Assembly (NCBI GenBank): GCA_963609975.1 | Contig: CAVDMD010000041.1 | Span: forward strand, 1-17,693 | Reading direction: 5' to 3' | Source of the DNA: UMGS973 sp963609975 | GTDB taxonomy: Bacteria; Bacillota; Clostridia; Peptostreptococcales; Anaerovoracaceae | Length of the DNA: 17,693 bases | Shown here: positions 1-6,238 of the stretch, piece by piece | Layout of the letters: each line of letters starts with the position of its first letter | Numbering within the stretch: the first letter of the stretch is position 1 | Notes under the pieces: generated by a model | Databases searched by the model: none | What the model was told of the DNA's origin: nothing | Seen by the model: the letters and a program-made list of their open reading frames with translations, nothing else | Program-made: the position numbers and the translations under genes

Positions 1-316
1 GCCAAAACAATGTAAAAATTACACCAAACCGAACCGAAAAGGAATTTATATAAAACAAGACAGCCCCCGGCATTACTGCCAATGAACTGTCTTTACTTAT
101 AATGTTGACTTAAAAAGTTAACCAAACAAGGGTCTTAATACACCTTATTAAGGTAAATTATTTACTCCGGATTCTGCAGCCGTACCTGCACTGAGTAAGA
201 GCAGTCTTTGCAACCGGTAATTATTTCGCATCAAGAACACCTCTGTTCTGTCTGCCCTATATTCTTCTACTCGGCACGGAAACATATAATCAAATAATCT
301 GCCGGCAGAGCCGCCG
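1..316. other. Noncoding stretch downstream of the spoIIIA operon
   Basis: No convincing gene lies here. Read on the minus strand it is the 3' untranslated region after spoIIIAH. It holds two hairpins. One at 134-152 has a 7-bp stem (CTTAATA/TATTAAG) around a 5-nt loop but no T-tract. The other at 57-93 is listed separately as a probable terminator. Positions 1-50 are A/T-rich with nothing recognisable. A reading frame on the minus strand at 148-369 overlaps the end of spoIIIAH, has no ribosome binding site or family resemblance, and was not called. Confidence 0.6.
49..93 (-). terminator. Probable terminator of the spoIIIA operon
   Basis: On the minus strand AAGACAG (87-93) pairs with CTGTCTT (57-63), 7 bp. 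The interior contains a second small stem GGCA-GTAA-TGCC. The 3' side runs into GTTTTAT, a short, interrupted T-tract. It lies about 220 nt after the spoIIIAH stop with no gene between, so it is the best candidate for the end of the transcript. The weak T-tract keeps confidence moderate. Confidence 0.5.
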
Positions 317-928
317 CTATTCCGCTTTGTTCTGAACCACAATCTCATCTGCATCTCTGCCCGTTTCACGCATTACTATATCATATATTTTGGCTACATC
401 CGATCTTAACAGTTCCTGTGTGTTTACTGTTACGTTGACCGAGTTGTCTGTTATTATTACAAGTGCTTCCGGCAGGTTTTTTGTTTTTATCAGCTTTTCT
501 ATTATCTGCTCCTGATCCATATACTTTATAATTTTCAGCTTCTGTTCCGTGGCGTTTTTCTTTTCGGCTTCGGTGTCCGCCTGCTCTACTGTATCTGTCA
601 GCATTGCTATTACTTCATTTCTGTCAAGATTTATGCTTGCTCTCTCCTCCTCAAAGGTCTTATCTGTGTTTTTTTCGACTCCGTCATCTGAGGCTACGCT
701 TTCTGTTTCGTTTTTCTCGGCCTCGACTTCATCTTTTGATATATTGAGGCTGTCAACAAGTACATCTCCGTCATGCGGAGGTATTTCGCCGCCTGTCAGT
801 GTTGCGACAAGGTCAGGTTTTAGCTGCATTACCGCCGCTGCGCATACTACCAGTGCAAGAACGGCAGCTCCTGCTATTCGCCCTTTTTTGCCGATATGTA
901 TATTTTTTATTCCCTTTAATTTTTTCAT
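317..928 (-). CDS. spoIIIAH: Stage III sporulation protein AH (SpoIIIAH)
   Basis: Mother-cell component of the SpoIIIA-SpoIIQ channel. In this family the extracellular domain crosses the intermembrane space and binds forespore SpoIIQ. The 203-residue product has a short basic N-terminus, one membrane segment at about 18-35, an acidic low-complexity linker at about 60-95, and a C-terminal ring-building (YscJ/FliF-like) domain at about 96-200 with the typical helix followed by 'PEALVIITDNSVNVTV' and a final helix-strand. Length is close to the 218 residues of the Bacillus subtilis protein. The ATG overlaps the spoIIIAG stop as ATGA and follows a GGGGGAGAG ribosome binding site. It is the last gene of the operon. 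Identity is firm from both sequence and position. Confidence 0.93.
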   Translation of the reverse strand: MKKLKGIKNIHIGKKGRIAGAAVLALVVCAAAVMQLKPDLVATLTGGEIPPHDGDVLVDSLNISKDEVEAEKNETESVASDDGVEKNTDKTFEEERASINLDRNEVIAMLTDTVEQADTEAEKKNATEQKLKIIKYMDQEQIIEKLIKTKNLPEALVIITDNSVNVTVNTQELLRSDVAKIYDIVMRETGRDADEIVVQNKAE

Positions 929-1308
929 TGATTCTCTCCCCCGTTTCTTTTTTCAAAAACAACCACATTTGATACAGGTATATCGTAGACCGCCGCAACT
1001 GCTCTTGTTATGTTTTCTTTGATAACAGGATCGTCTGCGCCTTCTGCCGTTATTATCACACCTGATATACCGTTATCCTCACCCTGCCTTATCATAACAT
1101 CAACATCACCCACGCCGTTAATACCTGTAAGTATTTCACTTAATGTCATTTCAGTGCCGCCGTCATCATCTGTTATCTGTCTGCGGCTGTCCCGATCCTG
1201 CGTGAGAACATCAAAAGCCACAAGCAGCACTGCGGCAATGACTGCGATGGTTATAAGTTTTATGATTGCATCTTTGGATTTTCCCTCTCTAAAAAATTTG
1301 TCAAACAT
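925..1308 (-). CDS. spoIIIAG: Stage III sporulation protein AG (SpoIIIAG), compact form
   Basis: SpoIIIAG forms a large ring in the mother-cell part of the feeding-tube channel. The product is 127 residues from the ATG at 1308, which has an AGGGAG ribosome binding site five bases upstream; a GTG two codons earlier is too close to that site. One membrane segment spans about residues 16-33. A minimal ring-building motif follows at 55-119: helix (TLSEILTGINGVG), strand, the short turn GEDNG, strand (ISGVIITAEGAD), helix (PVIKENITRAVAAVYD), strand (VSNVVVFEK). The B. subtilis protein is 229 residues and carries a large beta-triangle insertion inside this fold; only a few turn residues occupy that place here. 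The 3' end overlaps spoIIIAH by four bases. Confidence 0.9.
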   Translation of the reverse strand: MFDKFFREGKSKDAIIKLITIAVIAAVLLVAFDVLTQDRDSRRQITDDDGGTEMTLSEILTGINGVGDVDVMIRQGEDNGISGVIITAEGADDPVIKENITRAVAAVYDIPVSNVVVFEKRNGGENQ

Positions 1309-1343
1309 ATTCACTCCCTATAATATATTTATTAAATTTCATG

Positions 1344-1511
1344 TTATGACAGAAATTCCGCTACAGGCTCTGTTATTGCAGCAAGCAGCACCAGCGAAAA
1401 TATAAACCTGACATATCTGCCCATGTCAGATGCCGGAAGCAGTATCTCCGTAAAAGACAAAGCAACCGCAATAATGATAATATCTTTTACAAATTCGCCA
1501 AGCTGGTTCAT
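1344..1511 (-). CDS. spoIIIAF: Stage III sporulation protein AF (SpoIIIAF), membrane anchor only
   Basis: This is a 55-residue product whose ATG overlaps the spoIIIAE stop codon (ATGA) and follows AGGAGG. It has the recognisable SpoIIIAF N-terminus: MNQLGEFVKDI, a first membrane segment (about 9-24), a polar turn, and a second segment (about 32-47) ending in ITEPVAEFLS. Characterised SpoIIIAF proteins are near 200 residues and continue into a soluble ring-building domain. Here a clean TAA follows and only 32 bases separate it from the spoIIIAG start codon, so no remnant of that domain can exist. The reading frame is open upstream as far as 1727, but that part lies inside spoIIIAE in another frame. 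The gene call is supported by position and N-terminus; whether the protein works without its domain is unknown. Confidence 0.8.
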   Translation of the reverse strand: MNQLGEFVKDIIIIAVALSFTEILLPASDMGRYVRFIFSLVLLAAITEPVAEFLS

Positions 1512-2581
1512 ATCTGACCTCCTCCTATGGAAATTATCACTGCAAGAAATATGAGAAACATAAAACAGGTCAGTGACATAATAACCGCCGTCAGTATAAT
1601 CGAGGTTCCTGTATCGTTTAGCGAATCTGAAATTCTGTTCTCGCCAAGGAGTTGCGATATTATGGCTGTAAGCCTGTAGATTACAGCTATTGCAGTAATC
1701 TTTACAACAGGTGCTGCAAGAGCGCACAGCAGAATTATTATCCCCACGGTTCCTACGGTACTTTTGATTACTCTGACACAGGTTACGGCAAGGTCAAAGC
1801 TGTCTGATGCAAAGCCGCCTATGATTGGAATGAAAGTTCCCGCCGCATATCTGGCTCCTTCAAAGGCCGCTCCGTCTGCCGCTTTGGTTACAATGCTCTG
1901 TATTACGGTAATTCCTCCGAATACGGTTACAAGAAGCCCTGTTGCAAAGGCTGCCGTATTCCTTAAAAATCTACCTATTGACGATATGTACTTTTTTTCG
2001 AGCAGGCTGTCGATTACAAACATCACCGAGGACAGAAACATTAAGGGAAACAGAAAATTTGATACTATTGCAGCAAATGAAGTCACTATACCCGACACCA
2101 GCGGGCTCAGCATACCGGCGGAGGTTATACCTCCTGAGGCTATCAGAAGAGGAATCATAACGGGAAGGAGTATCTCCATCGTATTAACCATTGTGTCAAG
2201 CGCACCGGAAGCCAGATCATATACAATCCCCAGATTAACCATGGTAATTGCGGCAACAGCGCTGCTGCATACAAGCAGAGCAACTTTTGATACTGACTTT
2301 TCACCGAAGGAGCCCGAAATACTTTTGAGAAGTCCCAGTATAATGCAGATTGCCGTTATTTCCACGCCAAGCATAAGTGTGTCCCTGATTTCATATATAA
2401 ACAGATCTCTTAAAGATTCTATGACATTATCCGCTTCAAAAATGCTTTTGCCTTCTGCCGCCGAACTTATAATTTCATCAATGTCTGCATTTTCAAACAC
2501 ATCGCTTCCGTCAATAAGCTGCTGCAGGCTTTGTGTATCAAGTTCTGACAGCTCCTGCTTAAATATTTCGTTTTTGTCCAT
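1508..2581 (-). CDS. spoIIIAE: Stage III sporulation protein AE (SpoIIIAE)
   Basis: Polytopic membrane protein of the SpoIIIA complex, proposed to help form the inner-membrane export apparatus. The 357-residue product has a soluble N-terminal part (about 1-65, with 'QSLQQLIDGSDVFE') followed by several long hydrophobic segments. These begin near residue 71 and end in a hydrophobic C-terminus rich in I/L/F followed by GGGQI. B. subtilis SpoIIIAE is about 400 residues and starts with a signal peptide; none is visible here, since the first 65 residues are polar and acidic. The ATG follows AGGTGA at short spacing, and the preceding gene ends seven bases upstream, so an extended start with a signal peptide is unlikely. 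Identity is firm from order and membrane pattern. Confidence 0.92.
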   Translation of the reverse strand: MDKNEIFKQELSELDTQSLQQLIDGSDVFENADIDEIISSAAEGKSIFEADNVIESLRDLFIYEIRDTLMLGVEITAICIILGLLKSISGSFGEKSVSKVALLVCSSAVAAITMVNLGIVYDLASGALDTMVNTMEILLPVMIPLLIASGGITSAGMLSPLVSGIVTSFAAIVSNFLFPLMFLSSVMFVIDSLLEKKYISSIGRFLRNTAAFATGLLVTVFGGITVIQSIVTKAADGAAFEGARYAAGTFIPIIGGFASDSFDLAVTCVRVIKSTVGTVGIIILLCALAAPVVKITAIAVIYRLTAIISQLLGENRISDSLNDTGTSIILTAVIMSLTCFMFLIFLAVIISIGGGQI

Positions 2582-2588
2582 AAATCAC

Positions 2589-2972
2589 CTATAAAAGTCT
2601 GTCTATAAGGCCTGTGACAGAGGCAAGAACCGGTACCGATATTAAAAAAATCATCACCTTGCCGGCAAGCTCAACCTTTGCCCCTATTGCCGCCTGACCC
2701 GCATCCCTGCAAAGCTGCGCCGTGAAATCCGACAGATAGGCAATGACAAGCACCTTGATTATCACAGGGAAATATTCACGCCCATATTCCACTTTGCTGT
2801 AAACAGCCTCGAAGTATCCGAAAAGGTCTGTCAGGCTGCTGAATATCATAATAAGCAGGATAATTCCCGTTGCCAAAGCTATATAAACCGAAACCTCCGC
2901 ACGCACGCTTTTGACAAGAGAGGCTGCTGTAACTCCCGCCAGCGCAACCATTATTATCTTTAATATTTCCAT
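2589..2972 (-). CDS. spoIIIAD: Stage III sporulation protein AD (SpoIIIAD)
   Basis: Small integral membrane protein of the SpoIIIA complex, 127 residues (B. subtilis 133). It has an N-terminal membrane segment (MEILKIIMVALAGVTAASLV), a second at about 29-47, a polar stretch with 'EYFPVIIKVLVIAYLSDF', and a C-terminal segment before TGLIDRLL. The motif around 'SDFTAQLCRDAGQAAIG' is typical of the SpoIIIAC/AD family, which resembles membrane proteins of secretion export gates. The ATG shares one base with the spoIIIAC stop (TAATG), indicating translational coupling. Confidence 0.92.
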   Translation of the reverse strand: MEILKIIMVALAGVTAASLVKSVRAEVSVYIALATGIILLIMIFSSLTDLFGYFEAVYSKVEYGREYFPVIIKVLVIAYLSDFTAQLCRDAGQAAIGAKVELAGKVMIFLISVPVLASVTGLIDRLL

Positions 2973-3172
2973 TACAGCGAAAACAGCTCCCTTATAACTC
3001 CGAAAAAATCACTGATAAGGTTTACTACCATAAGCAGTACAATCACTACGCCCGCAAGTGTGACAAGCATCGCCTGTTCTTCTCTGCCTGCTTTCACAAG
3101 CACCTGATTGAGCACTGCTATTGCGATGCCTATTCCGGCTATTTTGAATATAATATCTATATCTGCTGTCAT
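2972..3172 (-). CDS. spoIIIAC: Stage III sporulation protein AC (SpoIIIAC)
   Basis: The 66-residue protein has two transmembrane helices: an N-terminal IDIIFKIAGIGIAIAVLNQV and a C-terminal one around VTLAGVVIVLLMVVNLISDF. They flank the conserved polar loop LVKAGREEQA. Size and pattern match SpoIIIAC (68 residues in B. subtilis). The ATG follows AAGGAGA at good spacing, 15 bases after the spoIIIAB stop. It acts with SpoIIIAD in the mother-cell membrane. Confidence 0.93.
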   Translation of the reverse strand: MTADIDIIFKIAGIGIAIAVLNQVLVKAGREEQAMLVTLAGVVIVLLMVVNLISDFFGVIRELFSL

Positions 3173-3187
3173 TTTATCTCCTTTTTT

Positions 3188-3694
3188 TCAAATAAGTAAT
3201 ATTATTGCGCAGACTCCGCAAAAGCCGCCTATCGCTTTGTACATCCTGCCTTTTGTCCTGAAATCCTCATCTGCCTTTTGTATCTGCAGGTCAAGCTTTG
3301 CAGTTATCATTTCAATCATGGACCGCTGCTGCATAATGCCGCTTGCGCCAAGCTCCGCTCCTGTTTCTTTTAATATTTCAATATCATCTGAGGTCAGTAT
3401 GCTGTCGCCATATATGCTGTCTGCGGCAAGCCCCCAGCTGTGTCTGAAATCCACTGTTTCATCTGATGTGATTTTGGTTATAAAGTCTTTGGCAAGTCCT
3501 GATGTCTGATTCTTTATTCTGGCAAGGGACAGCATGACAGGGTCTTTTCTGTAGGTCATCTCTCTTGAAAGAGAAAGCAGCATATCTCTGAAATATACAA
3601 GTTCAGAAACTCTCAGTCTGTAGCCGCCGCTTTTGATAACTCCGCACAAAAGGCATGAACAGCCTATTGCTGCCGCAAGAATAAATTTAATCAA
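3188..3694 (-). CDS. spoIIIAB: Stage III sporulation protein AB (SpoIIIAB)
   Basis: The 168-residue product is close to the 171 of B. subtilis. It has an N-terminal membrane segment (MIKFILAAAIGCSCLLCGVI), a helical soluble middle with the family features 'LVYFRDMLLSLSREMTYRKD' and 'ETGAELGASGIMQQ', and a C-terminal membrane segment ending ICAIILLI-like (GGFCGVCAIILLI). The start is TTG at 3694, overlapping the end of spoIIIAA by eight bases, with GAGGT eight bases upstream. The overlap and rare start suggest translational coupling to spoIIIAA. The protein's fold resembles GspF-like platform proteins, and it probably works with the SpoIIIAA ATPase at the mother-cell membrane. Confidence 0.92.
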   Translation of the reverse strand: MIKFILAAAIGCSCLLCGVIKSGGYRLRVSELVYFRDMLLSLSREMTYRKDPVMLSLARIKNQTSGLAKDFITKITSDETVDFRHSWGLAADSIYGDSILTSDDIEILKETGAELGASGIMQQRSMIEMITAKLDLQIQKADEDFRTKGRMYKAIGGFCGVCAIILLI

Positions 3695-4556
3695 TTTTCA
3701 TTACCTCTTTCACTGTACCCGTGCGGGGGCTGTTTGTGAGAAATATCAGTCTTGAGAATATACCTCTTTTTATCATATCGCCTATGCGGGAGGCCGCTGC
3801 TTCTTCATATGAGCTGCCGTGAGCAGAAGCGACGATGTTAATGCCTGCGCATACGGCAGCCTCTATCGCAGCTGCATCCTCCGGCCTGCCGATTTCATCT
3901 GTCACAATGACATCGGGACCCATTGAGCGTATCAGCATCATCATACCCTCTGCTTTCGGGCAGCCGTCAAGAATATCGGTTCTGGCTCCCAGATCATATG
4001 CGCTTACTCCCTGATAGGCTCCTGCTATTTCTGATCTCTCATCGCATACGGATACCTGTCTGCCGCTGTTGCTGAGAAGCCTTGTAATATCTCTCAGCAG
4101 CGTGGTTTTGCCGCAGCCGGGCGGAGAGATTACAAGTATGTTTCTGTCAGTTATATCGTTTTTGAGAGGCTCTGCAATACCGATTATTTCTCTGCTGCAT
4201 CTGATATTGACGGAGGAAACATCTTTAATAAGGCGAACTTTGCCTCTGTCAAGAACTGCTCTGCCGCATATGCCGACTCTGTGTCCGCCCTCTATTGTTA
4301 TATATCCTTTGGCAAGCTCTTCTTCATACGCATAGTAGGAATGATTGAGCAGGCTGTTCAGAATCCTGTTCATTATATCGAAGTCTATGGGAATACTGTC
4401 TGTTACAAATTCTCTGCCTCCTGATATAATGCGTATGCTGCTGCCTGTTCTGATGCGTATTTCCTCCAGAGAACCTATAATTTCCGATGGCAAAGCTCTG
4501 ATATTATCACCTATGGCTGCAGGAAGTTTTTTGAATACACACTCAAGATTTCTCAT
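3687..4556 (-). CDS. spoIIIAA: Stage III sporulation protein AA, AAA/GspE-type ATPase (SpoIIIAA)
   Basis: Cytoplasmic ATPase proposed to energise or assemble the SpoIIIA channel. It belongs to a family related to secretion ATPases. The 289-residue product has an N-terminal domain with the family signatures 'EEIRIRTG' (31-38) and 'GYITIEGGHRVGICGRAV' (84-101). The ATPase core follows: Walker A SPPGCGKTT at 144-152, the 'SVCDERSEIAGAYQG' segment at 169-183, Walker B DVIVTDEIG at 215-223, and 'SAHG' at 244-247. The first glycine of the usual GxxxxGKT is replaced by serine, a small oddity. The ATG follows GGAGGA with seven bases spacing and lies just downstream of a sigma-E-like promoter. It is the first gene of the spoIIIA operon. 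Confidence 0.95.
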   Translation of the reverse strand: MRNLECVFKKLPAAIGDNIRALPSEIIGSLEEIRIRTGSSIRIISGGREFVTDSIPIDFDIMNRILNSLLNHSYYAYEEELAKGYITIEGGHRVGICGRAVLDRGKVRLIKDVSSVNIRCSREIIGIAEPLKNDITDRNILVISPPGCGKTTLLRDITRLLSNSGRQVSVCDERSEIAGAYQGVSAYDLGARTDILDGCPKAEGMMMLIRSMGPDVIVTDEIGRPEDAAAIEAAVCAGINIVASAHGSSYEEAAASRIGDMIKRGIFSRLIFLTNSPRTGTVKEVMKID

Positions 4557-4577
4557 ATCTTGTCCTCCTTCAATAAC

Positions 4578-4606
4578 ACTATATGTGCTGTGGACAGGTA
4601 ATATTA
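4578..4606 (-). promoter_or_regulatory. Sigma-E-type promoter of the spoIIIA operon
   Basis: On the minus strand TAATATT (4600-4606) and CATATAGT (4578-4585) are separated by exactly 14 bases. The first fits the sigma-E -35 consensus (kMATATT) at every position; the second differs from CATAcaNT at one base. The expected transcript start would be about 4570, leaving a short leader with GGAGGA before the spoIIIAA ATG. The spoIIIA operon is transcribed by sigma-E in the mother cell in studied spore formers, which supports the reading. Confidence 0.75.
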
Positions 4607-4667
4607 CAAAAAAATATACAGGCTTTCGCCTGTATGGGTTGATAACAAAGATATATTACAAAAAAAT
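4601..4667. repeat. 15-bp direct repeat flanking the pilus-operon terminator
   Basis: ATATTACAAAAAAAT occurs exactly at 4601-4615 and 4653-4667 (plus strand), one copy on each side of the terminator stem. The downstream copy supplies both the terminator T-tract and the -35 of the sigma-E promoter. Confidence 0.7.
4608..4635 (-). terminator. Intrinsic terminator of the type IV pilus operon
   Basis: On the minus strand a perfect 8-bp stem ATACAGGC / GCCTGTAT closes a GAAA tetraloop (4616-4635), followed by A and then seven T residues (4608-4614). It sits 55 bases after the stop codon of the last pilus gene and directly before the sigma-E promoter of spoIIIA, insulating the two operons. Confidence 0.93.
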
Positions 4668-4690
4668 TTGAAACACTGCCCTGCCTGCTA

Positions 4691-5194
4691 TCAGTCTGTG
4701 CTATATACAAACAGTTCATTCAGAGGTTTAACCTGAAATGCACTGCCGGAAAGTACATTATCGTTTTTACTCATAACTCTGACTTCCGCATTGAATATTT
4801 TTTCGCTCCCATCCATATTCACAGTTACTTCCGCTTTGAGCCCGTAAGGGTAAGAGGCCTTGCTGAGAAGCAGCTTATCTGCAAATGTCACATGACCCTC
4901 GCTGTTGCTGCCAAAATTACCGAGTCCTTTGCCGGAAACAAAAAACTTCTGCATCTCATTATTTTCGTCCAGATATATGTTACCCGCATATCTTAGTTCA
5001 TCGCTCACTGTGGTTGCAATAATACTGCACAGCACCTGCGCCTGCGACATAGACACTGATTTGGTATATGCCTTGACTCCGAGCCTTACTCCTGTCACAA
5101 GCACAACAGTCACAAGCAGCATTACCGCTATTGAGGACAAAAGTTCAGCTATGGACATACCTTTTTTATCTCTTAATCTGCCCACACCAATCAC
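4691..5194 (-). CDS. Minor pilin / pseudopilin with class III signal (PilW-like)
   Basis: The 167-residue product has a prepilin leader: basic N-terminus, processing site KKG/MSIAE (cleavage after G12), Glu at mature position 5 (E17), then a hydrophobic helix to about residue 40. The rest is a soluble domain without cysteine pairs that I cannot assign further. Order after PilX-like and PilV-like proteins suggests a PilW/GspJ role in the pilus initiation or tip complex; that is inference from position. The GTG at 5194 overlaps the preceding stop (GTGA) but sits directly against the AGGGAG site. A second GTG at 5185 has better spacing and would shorten the leader to nine residues. It is the last gene before the operon terminator. 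Confidence 0.8.
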   Translation of the reverse strand: MIGVGRLRDKKGMSIAELLSSIAVMLLVTVVLVTGVRLGVKAYTKSVSMSQAQVLCSIIATTVSDELRYAGNIYLDENNEMQKFFVSGKGLGNFGSNSEGHVTFADKLLLSKASYPYGLKAEVTVNMDGSEKIFNAEVRVMSKNDNVLSGSAFQVKPLNELFVYSTD

Positions 5195-5478
5195 TCCCTG
5201 TCTTTGCTGTAGTAATAATAGCCGTTACTGTTATAAATATCAACCTTAATACCGCTTTCTGCAATATCAGTATTGCCGATATTCACAATACCTGTTCCCT
5301 CCGGTTTATCAGCGTATGTAAACGGCATTCCGTTTCCTACAGATTCCTTGACTTTGGCATTTATCTTTGAGGCAACTGTGACAGAGGTTACAAGAAACGC
5401 AATACTTATAACTGCAATTATGATTGATATGAGGGTTTCAACCAGAGTTTCTCCCCTGTTTGTCATAAGTTTATTCAT
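5191..5478 (-). CDS. Small minor pilin / pseudopilin (PilV/GspI-like)
   Basis: The 95-residue product has a class III prepilin leader: MNKLMTNRG, then mature ETLVETLISIII with Glu at position 5 (E14 of the precursor) and a membrane helix to about residue 35. Only about 55 residues follow, so the globular domain is very small. The ATG overlaps the end of the PilX-like gene by eight bases and has GAGGTGA six bases upstream. The pattern of a small E5 pilin next to PilX-like and PilW-like genes resembles minor pilin clusters of type IV pili and type II secretion systems. The exact subunit equivalence is inferred. Confidence 0.8.
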   Translation of the reverse strand: MNKLMTNRGETLVETLISIIIAVISIAFLVTSVTVASKINAKVKESVGNGMPFTYADKPEGTGIVNIGNTDIAESGIKVDIYNSNGYYYYSKDRE

Positions 5479-6205
5479 TTGTTGTCACCTCGTTTATATT
5501 ATCCAGTCCCTCTCTTGTTATTATGCCTTTGCCAAAGGTTACTGTGGTTTTGGTTTCAGTAGCTGTATAATAACAAGTCCTGCCGTTTAACCTTCCCTGG
5601 TAAGTGGTATCACTCACCAGGACTTCTTTTTGAACAGGTATGTCAGTTTTCATCTTGTACCCCTGCTTATCTTTATCGCCCTTAACCTCAAAGGTTATAT
5701 TCATATCATAGTAGGAGTATGTTCTACTGCTTTCAGTGGCTGTTCCGGAATCGGTATCATATATATGTATTGTAATATCAACATTATCAAAGCCGCTGAT
5801 ACCTGCCGTCGTTTCCCTGTATGCTCCCGTTGCATTTGGCAGCGAGCCGTCTTTTATACCTGTCGCAGCATCTCTAAGCAAAGCCTTAAAACTGCTCTCC
5901 GTAACCGATTCACCATAACTGCTCACAGGTCCGTATAAAACCCTTCCTCTCCAGTCTTTCCCTATTGTAACCGTTTCGGTATGTGTATATGATTTCTCTG
6001 CCATCTCATCCCTGAACAGCTGCGCCGCAGAGCTTGCCGTAAGGTAAGCCTGCTGTGCCTGCCTGTTATCGTTAATCTGATGTGCAGCGGTTGCAGCCGC
6101 CGTAATTATAACCACGCTGACTGCAACAGCCACAAGCAGCAGAAAAAGCGCCATGAGAATTGTCTTGCCGTCACTGTTATTAAGTTTTCGATATAAATTC
6201 TCCAT
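5471..6205 (-). CDS. Minor pilin without Glu5 (PilX/GspK-like)
   Basis: The 244-residue product begins MENLYRKLNNSDG followed by KTILMALFLLLVAVAVSVVI, a pilin-type hydrophobic helix (14-40). A peptidase site after G13 is plausible, but mature position 5 is methionine (M18) instead of glutamate. That is a hallmark of GspK and some PilX proteins, which cap the fibre tip and have no subunit above them to neutralise. The soluble domain (45-244) is rich in Thr, Tyr and charged residues and resembles no family I recognise. It follows the giant prepilin gene by 33 bases with an AAAGGG site before the ATG. Position and the missing E5 support a tip or initiation role, by inference. Confidence 0.75.
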   Translation of the reverse strand: MENLYRKLNNSDGKTILMALFLLLVAVAVSVVIITAAATAAHQINDNRQAQQAYLTASSAAQLFRDEMAEKSYTHTETVTIGKDWRGRVLYGPVSSYGESVTESSFKALLRDAATGIKDGSLPNATGAYRETTAGISGFDNVDITIHIYDTDSGTATESSRTYSYYDMNITFEVKGDKDKQGYKMKTDIPVQKEVLVSDTTYQGRLNGRTCYYTATETKTTVTFGKGIITREGLDNINEVTTNE

Positions 6206-6238
6206 AATTACCGCCCTTTAACTCCTGCATAATATTAA

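Noticed and set aside
148..369. A 73-residue open frame on the minus strand overlapping the end of spoIIIAH
   Set aside because: It starts inside spoIIIAH in another frame, has no ribosome binding site, and shows no recognisable domain; it covers a 3' untranslated region with hairpins.
1344..1727. A longer, 127-residue version of SpoIIIAF
   Set aside because: The added N-terminal part lies inside spoIIIAE in another frame and is Cys/His-rich nonsense-like sequence; the ATG at 1511 has AGGAGG and the conserved SpoIIIAF beginning.
549..2594. Long plus-strand open frames opposite spoIIIAH to spoIIIAE
   Set aside because: They mirror the minus-strand genes, are Ser/Ile-rich without domains, lack ribosome binding sites, and the sense genes are clearly identified.
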